DNA of 64,000 bases from Hyaloperonospora brassicae (lineage: Eukaryota > Oomycota > Peronosporomycetes > Peronosporales > Peronosporaceae): contig CANTFL010000028.1 of the NCBI GenBank assembly GCA_947650285.1, positions 62,001 through 126,000 on the forward strand, read 5' to 3'. Numbering within the stretch: position 1 is the first letter of the stretch; the number at the start of each line of letters is the position of its first letter. The position numbers were made by a program, and so were the translations under genes. The notes under the pieces are model-generated. The model worked only from the letters and a program-made list of their open reading frames with translations, did not search any database and was not told the DNA's origin. Positions 33,375 through 44,563 of the stretch are shown here, piece after piece.

Positions 33375-33912
33375 CCGCAGTCTTGCGCTCCACCAAGCTG
33401 CGCTCGTACCGTCCTATCCAGAGCTGTTCATAATCGCTGAGTGGATACTCAGCGACGTGTCGTTTCCAAGCTTCGCGAGTTGGACGAGGCACCGAGTCAC
33501 AGGAGTAACAAGATTCGTGCACGTGAACGTAGCAAAGTCGATCTACGTTCCAGGCGTTTTCACAGATCTTCTCGCGCAGTACACCGATGGAATGATCGGC
33601 GTGGATATCTTCGCGATGGGCCAGCCACTGCTGAAAGTTCCTTCCGTCTTCATGCATCCGGTTCCACCGCCGGATGAACGCACACCATGACCGCTGGAGT
33701 GACTCGTATGAGATTCCATCAAGTCTCTTTCCGCGCAACCCACGGAAACGACGGAAGTAGTCCTGCATCGTTTCGAGAGAGTCCGGAGACCGAGCTCCGG
33801 ACAAGTCATACAGCGCCCAAGGGACCAGGTGCTGATCCATCACGCGGTCGACCAAACTCCCGCTGATTGTGCGCGGGAGTGCTGTTTTGTTGGCGTCTGC
33901 GTCTTCAGTCAT
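32533..33912 (-). CDS. Antisense ORF of element A, 459 residues
   Basis: A continuous minus-strand frame opens at ATG 33912, 76 nt inside the 3' LTR, and ends at 32533, immediately after the GPF/Y module of pol on the other strand. Residues 1-180 lie over DNA with no sense coding after the pol stop, yet stay fully open; they look globular, Trp- and Arg-rich ([26 protein letters not shown]). Residues 181-275 are Arg/Ser-rich in the manner of SR proteins ([16 protein letters not shown]). About 366-421 is a predicted coiled coil ([20 protein letters not shown]). The same architecture (globular, low-complexity, coiled coil) is seen in element D at the same place. No known family recognised. Expression from the minus strand of the 3' LTR is inferred. 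An RNA-binding or regulatory role would fit SR and coiled-coil parts but is speculation. Confidence 0.6.
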   Translation of the reverse strand: MTEDADANKTALPRTISGSLVDRVMDQHLVPWALYDLSGARSPDSLETMQDYFRRFRGLRGKRLDGISYESLQRSWCAFIRRWNRMHEDGRNFQQWLAHREDIHADHSIGVLREKICENAWNVDRLCYVHVHESCYSCDSVPRPTREAWKRHVAEYPLSDYEQLWIGRYERSLVERKTAVNRGASRWRHHSRSRGRGAVQSPRRSRSRDRRDTRSSQRSRRRSSSCRRGETSPRRSRNRSRSRSRGDTSPRHRRRASRSRSPREHTGRRPSLHQACAGTRKPERGPERLEEAKSAVPTYPARVETRANVHDTCARLEPRAHGVATMSFHDEGPRDPVNAPQSSASGLPRPQAVVDPHDGTAGVLVAQDDVDAAVNKAVDAQLEAEAALDRAARAERTANEIRQSNRELLERMRNLERQVLGHAQAGTQPRPMSLVRRARREGRSTYEPLTPRTEPTREA

Positions 33913-33975
33913 CGTTCGGCTTGTGAGTCGTTAAAGTCTTACGGTTGAGCACTCACGGTTGGTGAGTGCTGTCTT

Positions 33976-33985
33976 GAGAAGGGGG
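33976..33985 (+). other. Polypurine tract of element A
   Basis: GAGAAGGGGG ends three bases before the 3' LTR, the expected site for plus-strand priming. Confidence 0.75.
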
Positions 33986-33988
33986 TGA

Positions 33989-34315
33989 TGTAATGGGCCA
34001 CCCCGTTACATAAGTAGTTTCGATTAAGTTTTCATGTTACTTAAGTAGGGGTGTTACTTTCGAAGTAGCGAAAGTAGCACGTCGTATATTTTAGCTGGTT
34101 TAATGGGCTCAGTACCATTATTAGCCAGTAAGATATAGACACGTAGATTGAGTGGTTCCCATGAGTCCAAGGGAACCATTCGTACTTAGGATGATTTTAA
34201 AAGACAAAATATAAACAGAGTTAAAAATACTTAACACCTAAGACTTGGGCTTTGAACTTCCTCAAAGCGTTAGAAATAGTGTACGCTGAGTACGGGTTAT
34301 TCTAGCCCCGTTACA
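33989..34315 (+). repeat. 3' LTR of element A
   Basis: 327 bp; matches the 5' copy except for one small cluster of changes with a 2-nt length difference. Followed directly by the target duplication GATAA. Confidence 0.95.
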
Positions 34316-34651
34316 GATAATATGCTTGGGTGCTCCACTTCTTGGTTGATGTACACGGTCGGTCAACTAAATTTACCACCAGTCGCTGCTGGACGCTTGC
34401 AATGGGTGGTGAGCAGGAAACCCACATAGGAGATTGTAGTTCAATATAGTTGGATGAAGACAACGATAGTTTATTAAAGACACATAACTATGAATTACAG
34501 TTCTACTTTATCCCTTATACAGATCTTTCTAGTTCTGTTTACTTTCTCGCGCTTCATTGCGACACGTATACGTGACGTCGGGAGTACGCAGCCTTGTGTT
34601 CAGTTTACACAAGGTCTTACCAGTCATCTGGTTGGAGCGTGCTTCGTATCA
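34316..34651 (+). repeat. 5' LTR of element B, right fragment
   Basis: Starts with the duplicated GATAA and continues the B LTR (TATGCTTGGGTGCTCC...), aligning with the second part of the solo LTR at 10441. It contains GACGCTTGCAATGGGTGGTGAGCA near 34390 and ends TGCTTCGTATCA. A likely primer site, TGGTAGCACTTTG, begins at about 34654. Confidence 0.88.
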
Positions 34652-34701
34652 CCTGGTAGCACTTTGTAGTCCGTCTAACGACCACGACCACCTCATCCGA
34701 C

Positions 34702-36430
34702 ATGAACATGTTGGATGATGAGGAGAGCTTTCACACCACGCGTGAAGACTACAACCATTTGAGTGACATTGAAATGAGTGCGGTAGGACGCATGAGTTCT
34801 ACCGTAGGCGAAACCGCCATTAGCGCCATGTCGGAGTCTTTTGACAGAGACCAACAACATGCCGCTATGGCCAGGTCCATTCAAATTGAACTCGTCGCCG
34901 AAGAGAGAATGTAGCCTTGCTTCACCAGCAAGGCTCTCAACAGGCTTATCAGTTGAGAGAAATAGGTGCTTAATAGACAAAGATGTTTCGACAGCAGCAA
35001 TTCAATGCTGCTGTGGGCGGGACGACACACACGCGTCGTCCCGAAATCTTGAAGGTCGATATCTCCAAGTACAGAGGAGTCGAGGAAGACTTCCTGTTGT
35101 TGTGGTTTGCCTAACTAGACAGAGGCATGAAGGCACGTCGTATTGACGATGAGCAAATGAAACTCACATTTGCTCAAGTCCACTTGGCGGGACGTTCCAA
35201 AACATGGCCCTAGGGCTAAAGATGAGCGAATCATATGCATCAGGTCACTTATGGCATGTAAGATCAGACTCAAACAAACGATCGAACCGGAACGGGCAGA
35301 GTGTAGTGCTCGATCAGAGCTCCTAAAAATCAAGCAGGGTAAGCGTGATGTACACGCTTACGCTCAGCATTTACTACTCCTCGCGAGTAGTATAACTGCT
35401 AACCCTGTACATGTACACACGTTGATTACTGTGTTCATGCAAGGGCTCGCAGATGGGTCCGTCCGGGACCACTTGTTCCGTTTAAATCTAGATACGATTA
35501 AACAAGCAATCGCAGCTACCAAACAGGAGGACTTTAGCATGAGACAGACTCATGCTAGCTCGAGCTCTTATCGTCCACCAAGACGACAAGAGTCTGGAGG
35601 TCCAGAACTAATGGACCTCTGCTATGTTGACAGCAAGATGCATCGCTCTTCAAACAACAAGCGATTGCAGAAGTGCAATCGCTGTCAGAAGCTAGGACAA
35701 TACGCTTACGAGTGTAGTGCCTCACGCCCAGTTCCAAACTGTCCTGAGCGAAATGATCGGCTGTTTGCCTAAAACGTCAATGGGCGTAGGTCCAACGCTG
35801 CTGCGAAACCGCAACAGTGAAGCGGACCATCAAAAAATGGTCGGGGTCAGTAGGAGGGAAGCGCCCTACTGATCCAGCAACCTCAAGAGAATTTGCGAAT
35901 CTCTTGACGAAAGTTGCTCCAAATACACAATCGCTGTGTGTCTCTGCACTTGGTAATGTGATATCTCTCATCACCCTGAAGTTAGAAGTGACAAAAGGTA
36001 TGTCACTTCGTTGCTCTAATTGACTGTGGGGCGTCGAGAAACTTTGTTCGTCGCCAGTCACTAGGGGGTCGTAGGCTCAAGTTCGTTGAGCGCGACATCT
36101 CTTCAACGAGGATGACAGTGCGCCTCGCCACAGGCGCATCGGTAATCGTTGCAAAACGTGTAGTAGGTATCCACTGCACATTAGGGGGCAAACAGTAGGA
36201 TGATGACTTTATCGTACTGGATGTGGATGACAAATTTGATGTCTTCCTGGAATTACCCTGGATTAGAAGGTACGAACCAAGGGTGAACTGGCAGCATCGA
36301 TTCGTGAAGATGCCTGCCGCGTGTTCACCAGATGGCCATCTGATGAACGTCATGGAGTGTGCACAAGCGAATGGATGTACTGTGAGTAAGTGCGATGGCC
36401 TCGCTTGTGGCACGGTCGTTAGTACGAGTG
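34702..36430 (+). pseudogene. gag and protease relics of element B
   Basis: gag begins at ATG 34702 with the same opening as element C (MNMLD) and is broken by TAG 34912 and later frame changes. The zinc knuckle is visible at about 35670 (CNRCQKLGQYAYEC, with Gln where His is usual). The gag end, S-K-N-G-R-G-Q-stop at 35830-35853, lies in the frameshift module. In the pol frame a retropepsin begins near 35880; its active-site loop is DCGAS (about 36018) where DSGA or DTGA is usual, and DVFLELPW follows near 36240. After about 36430 no pol domain can be read. Confidence 0.75.
35832..35872 (+). other. Predicted -1 frameshift signal, element B
   Basis: Slippery A-AAA-AAT (35832-35838), spacer of 8 nt (35839-35846), and an 8-bp stem TCAGTAGG (35847-35854) with CCTACTGA (35865-35872). 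Compared with element A the outermost pair changes from C-G to T-A, a compensatory change. The gag stop TAG (35851-35853) is again inside the 5' arm. Confidence 0.8.
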
Positions 36431-36689
36431 CACAAAAGATCTCAGTGTAGCTAATGTGGCAAAGCGACCAGAGTATTTGCTATTTGAGACCGGATCGCGC
36501 TCCAGTTATATCCAAATTAGCAAACGGTTGGCGGCACCGGTCCCACTCCTGGTCAGATCACGTTCACTGGACTGTCGGAAAGAACCGGATTCAAAATCAG
36601 AAAGGATGAGACCTGTGACATTGGATCAAAGTATGATGGACGAAGGTTACAAGTCCGGGAGTCTCGAATACTGTCGAGGGGACGATTAC

Positions 36690-36858
36690 AATGACGATCA
36701 AGAGCGATCGCGATCAGAGGAGTGTGTACCACACCATAGGATCTGCGATCAGCAATGCGACCACGATCACGAAGGCGATCGAGATCGTGATCGGCGATCA
36801 GGAGTGTGATCGCAATCAGGTTGGTGTATACCACGATAAGCGGTCACGATCAGAGAGG
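36690..36858. repeat. GATC-rich repeat tract of element B, left part
   Basis: About 12 GATC tetramers in 170 bp, mostly within units like CGATCACGATC or GCGATCAG. The tract continues at 44564-44680 on the far side of element C with about nine more. Confidence 0.8.
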
Positions 36859-37301
36859 TGTAACGGGGTATCCCGTTACATGACGTTGTCACGAAGGATA
36901 AAGTGACTATAAAGAATATAACGTTGAATATTCTTCCAACAATATCACAGAGCATGGTGATATTGTTGAAGATGACCGGAGGGTCTACTCATAGATTGAT
37001 ATCGAGATGATATCAACCCACCAATCGCTGCTAGACGCGCGCAATGGGCGGTGAGTAGACGTCATCATACATTTAGTTAAATTAGTATAATTTGGTCAGG
37101 ACAACAGAGATTAAAGAAGTTATAGGACTTGATTATATTAAATATCAGGTTTACTTTTAACAGAGACTAGTCTGACTACTCAGTCTCCTTTCCTTCCTCT
37201 GTGTTGGTGCAACACTTAGCAGGGCACTGTCGATCACTGATGTCAGTGGAAGTGAACTCCGTACTGGTCAGCCAGTACGTAGTCACCAGTGCCCCGTTAC
37301 A
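36859..37301 (+). repeat. 5' LTR of element C
   Basis: It starts with the perfect palindrome TGTAACGGG-GTAT-CCCGTTACA and ends GTGCCCCGTTACA. It contains GACGCGCGCAATGGGCGGTGAG near 37040. The primer site TGGTATCACTTTG follows at about 37304. Confidence 0.93.
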
Positions 37302-37351
37302 CCTGGTATCACTTTGTAGTCCGTCCAAGGACCACACTCGCATCGCCCAAC

Positions 37352-38466
37352 ATGAACATGTTGGACGAAGTAGAAGGAGACAGATTTCACGGAACTCGTG
37401 AAAGCTACTCCTATTTGAGCGATGTCGAATGGATTGCGCTCGAACGAATGAGTTCGACCGTTGGCGAGGAAGCTATCTGGACCATGCTATCCACAAGGGA
37501 TAGAGACCAGCAGCATTCCGTCATTAGCAAGTTCTTGCAGCGAGAACTTGACGAGTCGCGAGCGCAGGTGACCTTGTTGCGACAACAAGATCACCAGCGG
37601 ACCGAAGCACTGAGACAACAACAGTCTCAGTCCGCAGAGCCAACGCGTGAGCATCGACGGGAGTCTCTAAATCTAGAGATATCCAAGTATCGGGGAGTCG
37701 AGGAAGACTTCCTGTTGAGGTGGTTCGTCGAGCTGGAAGATGCCATCGATGCTCGTCGCATCGACAACGAGCGAATGAAAGTCGCATTCGATCAGTCTTA
37801 CTTGGCAGGGGGCGCCAGGAATTGAGCCCTAAATCTTAAGTTACACGATCCGAACGTTTTCGAGTCGTTAGACGTCTATAAGACCCTGCTCATTGAGACG
37901 TTTGAGCCGCCCAGGGCAGAGTTCAAGACTCTCTCTGAACTCCTCGCGATCAAACAGGGTAAGCGTAAGGTTCACGCTTACGCTCAGCATGTGCGCTACC
38001 TTGCAAGTTGCATGGTAGTGAAGCATGTGAGTGAATTTGTGATTATTACAATATTTATTCAAGGTCTTGCAGATGGTCCTGTCAGGGACCACCTGTTTCA
38101 CGGGGAGCTAAAGACGTTCTCCAAATCGATCTACGCTGCGGAGCAGGAAGATATTAGTGTGAGACATGCTCACACTTTTACCCCATATCGTCCACAAAGA
38201 CGATCAGCGGTCGGAGGTCCAGAACCAATGGACCTCTGTCATTTTGAGGGCGAGAAACCTCTCCCTGTGAATGACAAGCGAACGGTGAGATGCCATCGCT
38301 ACCATAAGCTGGTACACTATGCATGCGAATGCAGTATCCCCCGCTCAGATCCCCGTATTGCTGAGCGTAGTAACCGTCTGCCAGTTAGAAGAACTGTTGG
38401 ACGAGGGTCTAATGCTGTTGCAAAGCCGCAACAGCAAAACATTCATCAAAAAATGGTGGGGGATAG
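37352..38466 (+). pseudogene. gag of element C, disrupted
   Basis: It opens at ATG 37352 (MNMLDEVEGD), is readable to TGA 37823 with a helical core and Gln-rich coiled coil, then continues in other frames to a degenerate zinc knuckle near 38290 (CHRYHKLVHYACEC). The expected gag end, S-K-N-G-G-G-stop, is at 38446-38466 in the frameshift module. Confidence 0.8.
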
Positions 38467-38488
38467 TAGGGGCGGAGCACCCTACTGA
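38448..38488 (+). other. Predicted -1 frameshift signal, element C
   Basis: Slippery A-AAA-AAT (38448-38454), 8-nt spacer, 5' arm ATAGTAGG (38463-38470) and 3' arm CCTACTGA (38481-38488). Six Watson-Crick pairs, one G-C pair extending inward and one T-G wobble remain; the gag-frame TAG (38464-38466) is in the 5' arm. Pol-frame codons AAA AAA TGG run into the protease. Confidence 0.75.
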
Positions 38489-41400
38489 TCCAGCAACATC
38501 GAGAGAATTTGCAAATCTCTTGACGAAGGTTGCTCCCGACACAAAATCCATGTGTGTCTCTGCACCTGGTGACGAAGTGTCCTTCTTCACCTTGACATTG
38601 GAAGTGACAAAGGACTTGTCACTTCGCGCCCTAGTTGACTGTGGGGCGTCGAAAAACTTTGTTCGTCGCTAGTCTCTAGAGGCTGGAAGTATCAGCTTCG
38701 TGAAGCGGGAGATCCCTCCAACGATAATGACGGTGCGCCTTGCGACAGGCGCATCGATCACTGAGAAGAAACATGTAGTATAAATCCACTCCACGTTGAA
38801 CGATAAACAGTACGATGATGAATTCATCGTACTCGACCTGGATGACAAGTTTAATGTCATCCTAGGACTACCTTGGCTCAGGAGATACGAGCCAAGGGTG
38901 AGCTGGCAGCATCGATAAGTGAAGGTGCCTGCCACTTGTTCATTCGATGACGATGTGAAGAATATCTTGGAACGCCCAAACTCATGTGGATGTACTGCGA
39001 GTGAGTGCGATGTTTCACTCGTGGTACGGTCGGCAGTACGACTGTACAAGAACACAATGTAGATGAACACTACATTGTGGAGAAAGCTCTCCTGGATCCT
39101 GTGGATGTGACTTCCCAGGAAGTAATCGAGACAGTGAATGTCTTGGTTAATGACGAATCAAGCGTAGGCGCTTACACGCTTGATCTAATAGTGCCTCCGA
39201 AGTTAACTTCGGAGATAACCCAATCGTCAACGCTAGAACCGAAACGGTTCTTGCGCGATCTGCGTAGTTGCAAAGTCAAGCAGATCTGCATACTCGTCAC
39301 ATGGTATGAGTATGTAGTAGATGTTCGATCGGCAACGGTGTTTACTGAGACGGAGAGGGTTCTCAGCAATTCATCGATGGACTAAAGCGTCATCGATGAG
39401 AAGACACGGATTGAGAGGTATGAATATCAATTCTGGAAGCCGCTCCAGGCAAACCCTTTGTATAAGGATTTGATCGAATTCAAAAATGTATTCACTGAAT
39501 TCGTGCCATGCAAGTTGACTAAAGATAAAGGCACTTGACGCGAGATAGAGCTCAAAGCGGGCTCGAAGTACTGTGTCATGAAGGAGTGGCCACTGCCTCG
39601 TTAACAGGTGCAAACGATTGATAAGTTCTTTTCCGATAGCTTAGCGGCAGGTCATTCAAGGGAATAAACTTCCCCTCACAGCTCTCCGACCTTCTGTAAG
39701 CGAAAGGCCACAGGAGGGTGGCGAGTAATGCATGCATTCAACAAGTTGAATGCTGCAACGGTACCGGCTCAGACGCCGATACCTAGAAGGACGTGATCAT
39801 AGATGGTACGTCAAATAGCGCCATCTTCTTGTCCATGGATCTAAAAGTGGATTTGACCAGATCCTCATGCGTGAACGGGACATCCCGTACACAGCAGTGA
39901 GTACCCCCAGTGGTATGCTGTGGGGTGGCTAGTGATGTAACAGGGGATGATTAACGCCCATGCAACATTCAACAGATGTGTAACAAATATGTTGAGACCG
40001 GTGCGGGATTTCGCGCCGAGTTACTTTGACGATGTGTTCGTTCATAGCCGGGATGTGGACAGGAAAACAGACGTTGAAGTACACAGAACTCACGTTCATA
40101 AGGTTCTTCAACTCATGCGAAAACATAAGTTGTACTCCAATCTCAAGAAGTATATCTTCGCGGCTAGCAAAATACCACTTCTCGGGTGCATCGTGGGTAA
40201 ACACGGTGTACTCCCCGATCCCGAAAATATCAAGGCGATCACCGACTGGCCAGTGTCAGTCGATGTCAAGGGACTGCGAAAGTTCCTTAGGCTAGCGGCG
40301 TACTTGCACAAGTTCTGGTAAAACTACGCCGAGATGACTGTGCATCTTTCTTGCTTACTCAAGAAAAATGTCAAATGGTCATGGAACGCTGACTGTCAGC
40401 GTTCCTTTGAAAGCATCAAGAAAAGCTTGATGCAATCGCCGATCTTGGCGATTGCAGATCAGGACTGACCTTTTCATGTGGTCTGTGACGCCAGCGATTT
40501 TGCGATCGGCTGTGCGCTGATACAATTTGACACAGATGGCGCGGAGCGCGTCATCTGCTATCAATCTCGTCAGCTTTAAGCAGCTGAGCGTAATTACCCA
40601 GTGCATGACAAGGAAATCCTTGCCATGAAGTACGCACTAGCTAAGTTTTGCGACCATCTCTGGGGAGATAGACCGTTCATTGTCGATACGGACCATGTGT
40701 CACTGCGCAAGGCCGTAAACAGTCCTCAGCTCTTGCAACGAATGGCGAGGTGGTTGTCTTTCTTCGAGGAGTATAACCTCTCCATGGAGTACAAACCAGG
40801 ACGAATGAACGTCGTCGCTGATGCGTTATCACGTCGAGCCGATTTCGAGCCGACTACACCAGTCAATAGTGAGGCCTTGCCCACTTGTGCGGCGCTGTCA
40901 GTCAGCGTGCCGTCGTCGCCTCTACTCGACGACGTGCGGAAGGCGTAAGCAGGCGATACGAATCTCCTCCGTATGATGGGTCATCTTGCAAAATCATCCC
41001 GGAGATCCTTGTCGGATTTTTGCCGGCTCTATACCGTTCCTCTTTGGATCGGTAAACGACTCGCAATGGTCTGCTGTATCACACAGCAGTTGCTGACGAC
41101 ACCCATCAGGTCGTCGTTCCTGATCATGATGACTTGCGTTTACGCATAATGTTCGAATGTCACAATGTGCCGTCAGGTGGGCATCGTGGAAGGGGGAAGA
41201 CTTACCTCAAAGCAAGTCGTGACATTTACTGACCCAGCCAGTATCAGTTTGCCTGCAAGTACATTCGTTATTGCGAGGTCTGCCAACGGGTGAAGCCTAT
41301 TCCTTCACCCCGTGTACCGTTACAACCTCTGCCGGTACCGGCAGAATGTTGAAAGTCCGTTTCCATGTACTTTGTCTTCGGGTTCCCCGAAGACGCTCAC

Positions 41401-43020
41401 AAGAAATATGGCATTCTTGTATTTGTGGATCGGTTCAGCAAGATGGTGCATCTTGATGCGGTCCCCGAGTCAATCACAGCTCAAGGCTGTCCGCGTGTCT
41501 TCATCGACACGATATTTCGACTCCACGGATTACCTCGTGAACTCGTGTCCGACAGTAATCCTCGGTTCACGGTGGAGTTTTGGCAATCCGTGTTCAGCAC
41601 TTTAAGAACACGGTTAAAGATATCAACCTCTGACCATCCTGACACAGATGGTTAGACAGAACACGCAAACCGTGTCCTCGAAGAAATACTCTGAGAATAT
41701 TCGTCCACTCGTTCTCGAGTTGGAGTGAGTTCTTGCCGATGGTCGAATTTGCCATTAACAATTCCGTGCATGCGTCAACAACGCATACACCGTTCTACGT
41801 ATATGGCTTACGCCACCCACGTAATCCCGCCCCAATACAGAGGGAGCATGGGTTAAGGAGGGGAGGGACTCGCTCGAGCAAAAACTATTTTGGCTCTTGC
41901 TCATCACGTATAATCGCACATGCCGATACGTTCGATGTCGATAATGTTGACATCGAAGAAGTTAGTCTTAGCAGTAGCAATGCCCTGCTGCTACTTCAGA
42001 CAATGATGACGATGCTTGGATATTCAGCATCGCCAACGATCATTCCAGCAAGGAAGAAGACAACTTCGCTGAAGAAGAGAAGAATCTCTTAGCAGTGCGA
42101 ACGAAGCGCACTGAAAGACAAAACAAAGAGTCAGCAGAGAACTTCCTGCTGACTCGAGAGGCGGTAGTCCGTTTTGTTCAGTACTCCATCGCAAATGCGG
42201 TGGACCATCAGAAACGGAACGCAGACAAGAATGGAAGAGCAAATGTTCTTTTATTTATAGTTAACGACCTAGAACTACTGTCTACGGTAAACTTACCTGG
42301 ACATGTAGTCACTAATGCCGGCAGTATTAAACTACTGCCGAATTCATTGGGCCATTTCGAGTGTTGCACCTCAAAGGCAATGCATACACTATTGAGTTAC
42401 CTCGCAGGGTGCGCACGCATCCTACGTTTTATGTTGGTCGTCTCTTCCAGTATAATCAGCACGAGGCCTCTTCCAAGAGCGGAGATGACCAACATATTCT
42501 TCTGGTCACGGACCAAACACTCAAGTTGGTCTTTCAGCGACGCAGTCCCGCTACGAGTCTCCTCTAGCCCGTTTTAAATGGCGCCTCTCGAGTTTGTTCT
42601 CAAGATGAGCGAACGCAAAATCCGATCGGTCTTTCTCCCGATCGGCACGGAGACGTCGTACGGTTGACTACAAGTCGTTTCGACGATCGTGTTCGTGATC
42701 GACGCCCTCCCTCAACTCGGTCAGGTAAAGCTCATGATTACCCAAAGTCTCATGCATGCCCGGCAGCTGAGCCGGGCCTTGTCTTTCCACCACCATTGAA
42801 ACGACTAGTGGATTCTCACGGTGGTCGACGCTTTCACGTGGGCCGTATCTTAAGCCACCGCGTGAAGAACGGGGAGCGGACAAGTTACCTTGTCCGCTGG
42901 CATGGGTATCCACCATCTTATGACAGCTGGGAACCTCGATCCCAGCTGATGGCTTATGTTGAGGGTCTCGTCCACCAGTACGATGAGACTCATCCGATTG
43001 GTCCTCGGGCCCATCGGTAA
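38448..43020 (+). pseudogene. pol of element C, disrupted
   Basis: Protease at about 38490-38900 with active-site loop DCGAS (VDCGASKNFV). RT pieces at about 39540-40320 with YFDDVF near 40021. RNase H at about 40480-40840 (CDASDFA, DTDHVS). Integrase at about 41170-41830 (CEVC, then FVDRFSKM, then SDSNPRFT). GPF/Y remnant at about 42350-42450, and a well-preserved chromodomain at about 42800-42990 (RRFHVGRILSHR, YLVRWHGYPPS, SWEPRSQL). At least eight stops or frame changes are present, including TAG 38670, TAA 39603, TAA 40319 and TAG 41654. Confidence 0.85.
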
Positions 43021-44077
43021 ACACGCGCTTTTGGCGCTTGTAGATGGATTGCAAGTTTGCAATCACGTTCCGCATCTCAGCCGATATGTGAGCCCTTTCC
43101 CCAGGGCTAACTTAGGGAATTAACATCTCTATGTGCACGTTGCGAGTTGTCAACACAACTCGCACAAGAATCGCCTCAAGTGAGGCAAGGAATGCCTTGC
43201 CTCACTCGACAAATGATGAGGCCGGTACCTTGCACCGGTTGGCGTTCGCTTTTCAAACTTGATGCGTACTGCTTCAAGTCTTTGGAGCCATCCTTCTCGT
43301 CCAAAATTCTTGACATTTTGGAAGAACGCGTTCCATGCAGCCAAATACGAATCCTTGTCACGCTTTTGGTTACTATTGTAACATCGATGCTTGGCGAAAG
43401 CATCGAGATAAAATATTCTTCAGCGCGAAAGTTCTTCGCGCTGGAGCCCAAGCCATGGAGCTCGCCCGCATCGAATAATGGTATTCGATGGTGTTGGCTT
43501 GTCTCATGAGACAAGCTATTGATGAGGTGTTCAGGCAAACGCCACGGTTTCAGCTCATCACGCTTCGACGTGGTACCTTGCCGGTACCACGGGTACCAAT
43601 ATGACGACGGCTCGCACCATCGTCACCGCGCTCGTACGAGGATGCACGAGTTGATCGCGGTGATGAGTAATCATACTCATCACCATATTCATCATCTCTG
43701 CCGAGCAGACTGTGAAGCATGTCGCGAGCCCGTTCTTTCAACAGGTCTTTTGGTGAGCGAGGCATTGCGGGTGAATGCGATGCTTCTGACGGCTTTTACG
43801 AGTCAGACACATCTGACTCGCCAGAGTAGCTGACCCCTGTCTCGAGGTCACAGTGTTCATGTGGTGCGATACCACATGCGCCTGCAGCAACACTTGCTGC
43901 AGCCAGATAACGAGCAGCAGACGACGAATCGTCTGCCGCAGAGGATGGCACGGTAGCAGACCCTGTCGTCTTTGGATCTCCCCCCATAGAAATGTTAACT
44001 ATGCGAGGCAAAGTTAAAAAAATGGACCCGACTAACAAACGCCTCCCGTCCCGTTGGCGTCCAACGGGTGGCCACAA
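42668..44077 (-). pseudogene. Antisense ORF remnants of element C
   Basis: Minus-strand open pieces occupy the zone between the chromodomain and the 3' LTR: 43796-44077, 43550-43765, 43176-43538 (with an overlapping alternative frame 43150-43344), and 42668-43075, which overlaps the chromodomain. The alternative frame near 43300 encodes YLAAWNAFFQNVKNFGRE, resembling [13 protein letters not shown] in the element A antisense protein. The position is the same as in A and D. Frames change several times, as expected for this decayed copy. The join order is not proven. Confidence 0.4.
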
Positions 44078-44122
44078 AAGTTCCGATAGTCACCGTGTGA
44101 CTATCGGTTAAGGGATGGGTGA

Positions 44123-44563
44123 TGTAACGGGGTATCCCGTTACATGATATTGTCGCTAAGGATAGAGTGAAAATAGAGAATATTACGTTGAAAATTCTTT
44201 AACAATATCACAGAGCATGTTGATAGTGTTGAAGATGACCGAATAGTCTACTCATTGGTTGATATCGAGATGATGTCAACCCACCAATCGCTGCTAGACG
44301 CGCGCAATGGGTGGTGGGTAGACGTCATCATACGTTTAGTTAGATTAATATGATTAAGTCAAGATAAACAGAGACATAAGATTGATAGGACTTAATTATA
44401 TTGAATAACAGTTTTTCTTTTACCAGAGACTAGCGTGTTCACTAGTCTCCTTTCCTCCCTCTGTGTTGGTGCAACACTTAACAGGGCACTGACTATCACT
44501 GTTGTCAGTGGAAGTGAACTCCGTACTGGTCAACCAGTACGTAGTCACCAGTGCTTCGTTACA
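44123..44563 (+). repeat. 3' LTR of element C
   Basis: Same palindromic start as the 5' copy (TGTAACGGGGTATCCCGTTACA), same GACGCGCGCAATGGGTGGTG block near 44300, ending CAGTGCTTCGTTACA, followed by AGAGG. Confidence 0.93.

Larger units (their letters stand above)
26632..34315 (+). mobile_element. Ty3/gypsy chromovirus 'A', intact and young, TSD GATAA
   Basis: A 7,684-bp element with LTRs of 325 and 327 bp, perfect 5-bp target duplications GATAA (26627-26631, 34316-34320), primer site at 26959, polypurine tract at 33976-33985, intact gag, an intact pol in the -1 frame, and a 459-codon antisense ORF. The LTRs are identical by eye except for one small cluster near 26665/34022 (CGAAAGTTTACATG against CGATTAAGTTTTCATG). 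Everything expected of an autonomous, recently mobile copy is present. It sits inside the LTR of element B. Confidence 0.95.
36859..44563 (+). mobile_element. Ty3/gypsy chromovirus 'C', decayed, TSD AGAGG
   Basis: A 7,705-bp element with LTRs of 443 and 441 bp and perfect duplications AGAGG (36854-36858, 44564-44568), inserted within the GATC-rich tract of element B. The LTRs differ at several dozen positions by eye, so C is much older than A. gag and pol carry many stops and frameshifts. LTR start, gag start and leader are related to B. Confidence 0.93.
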
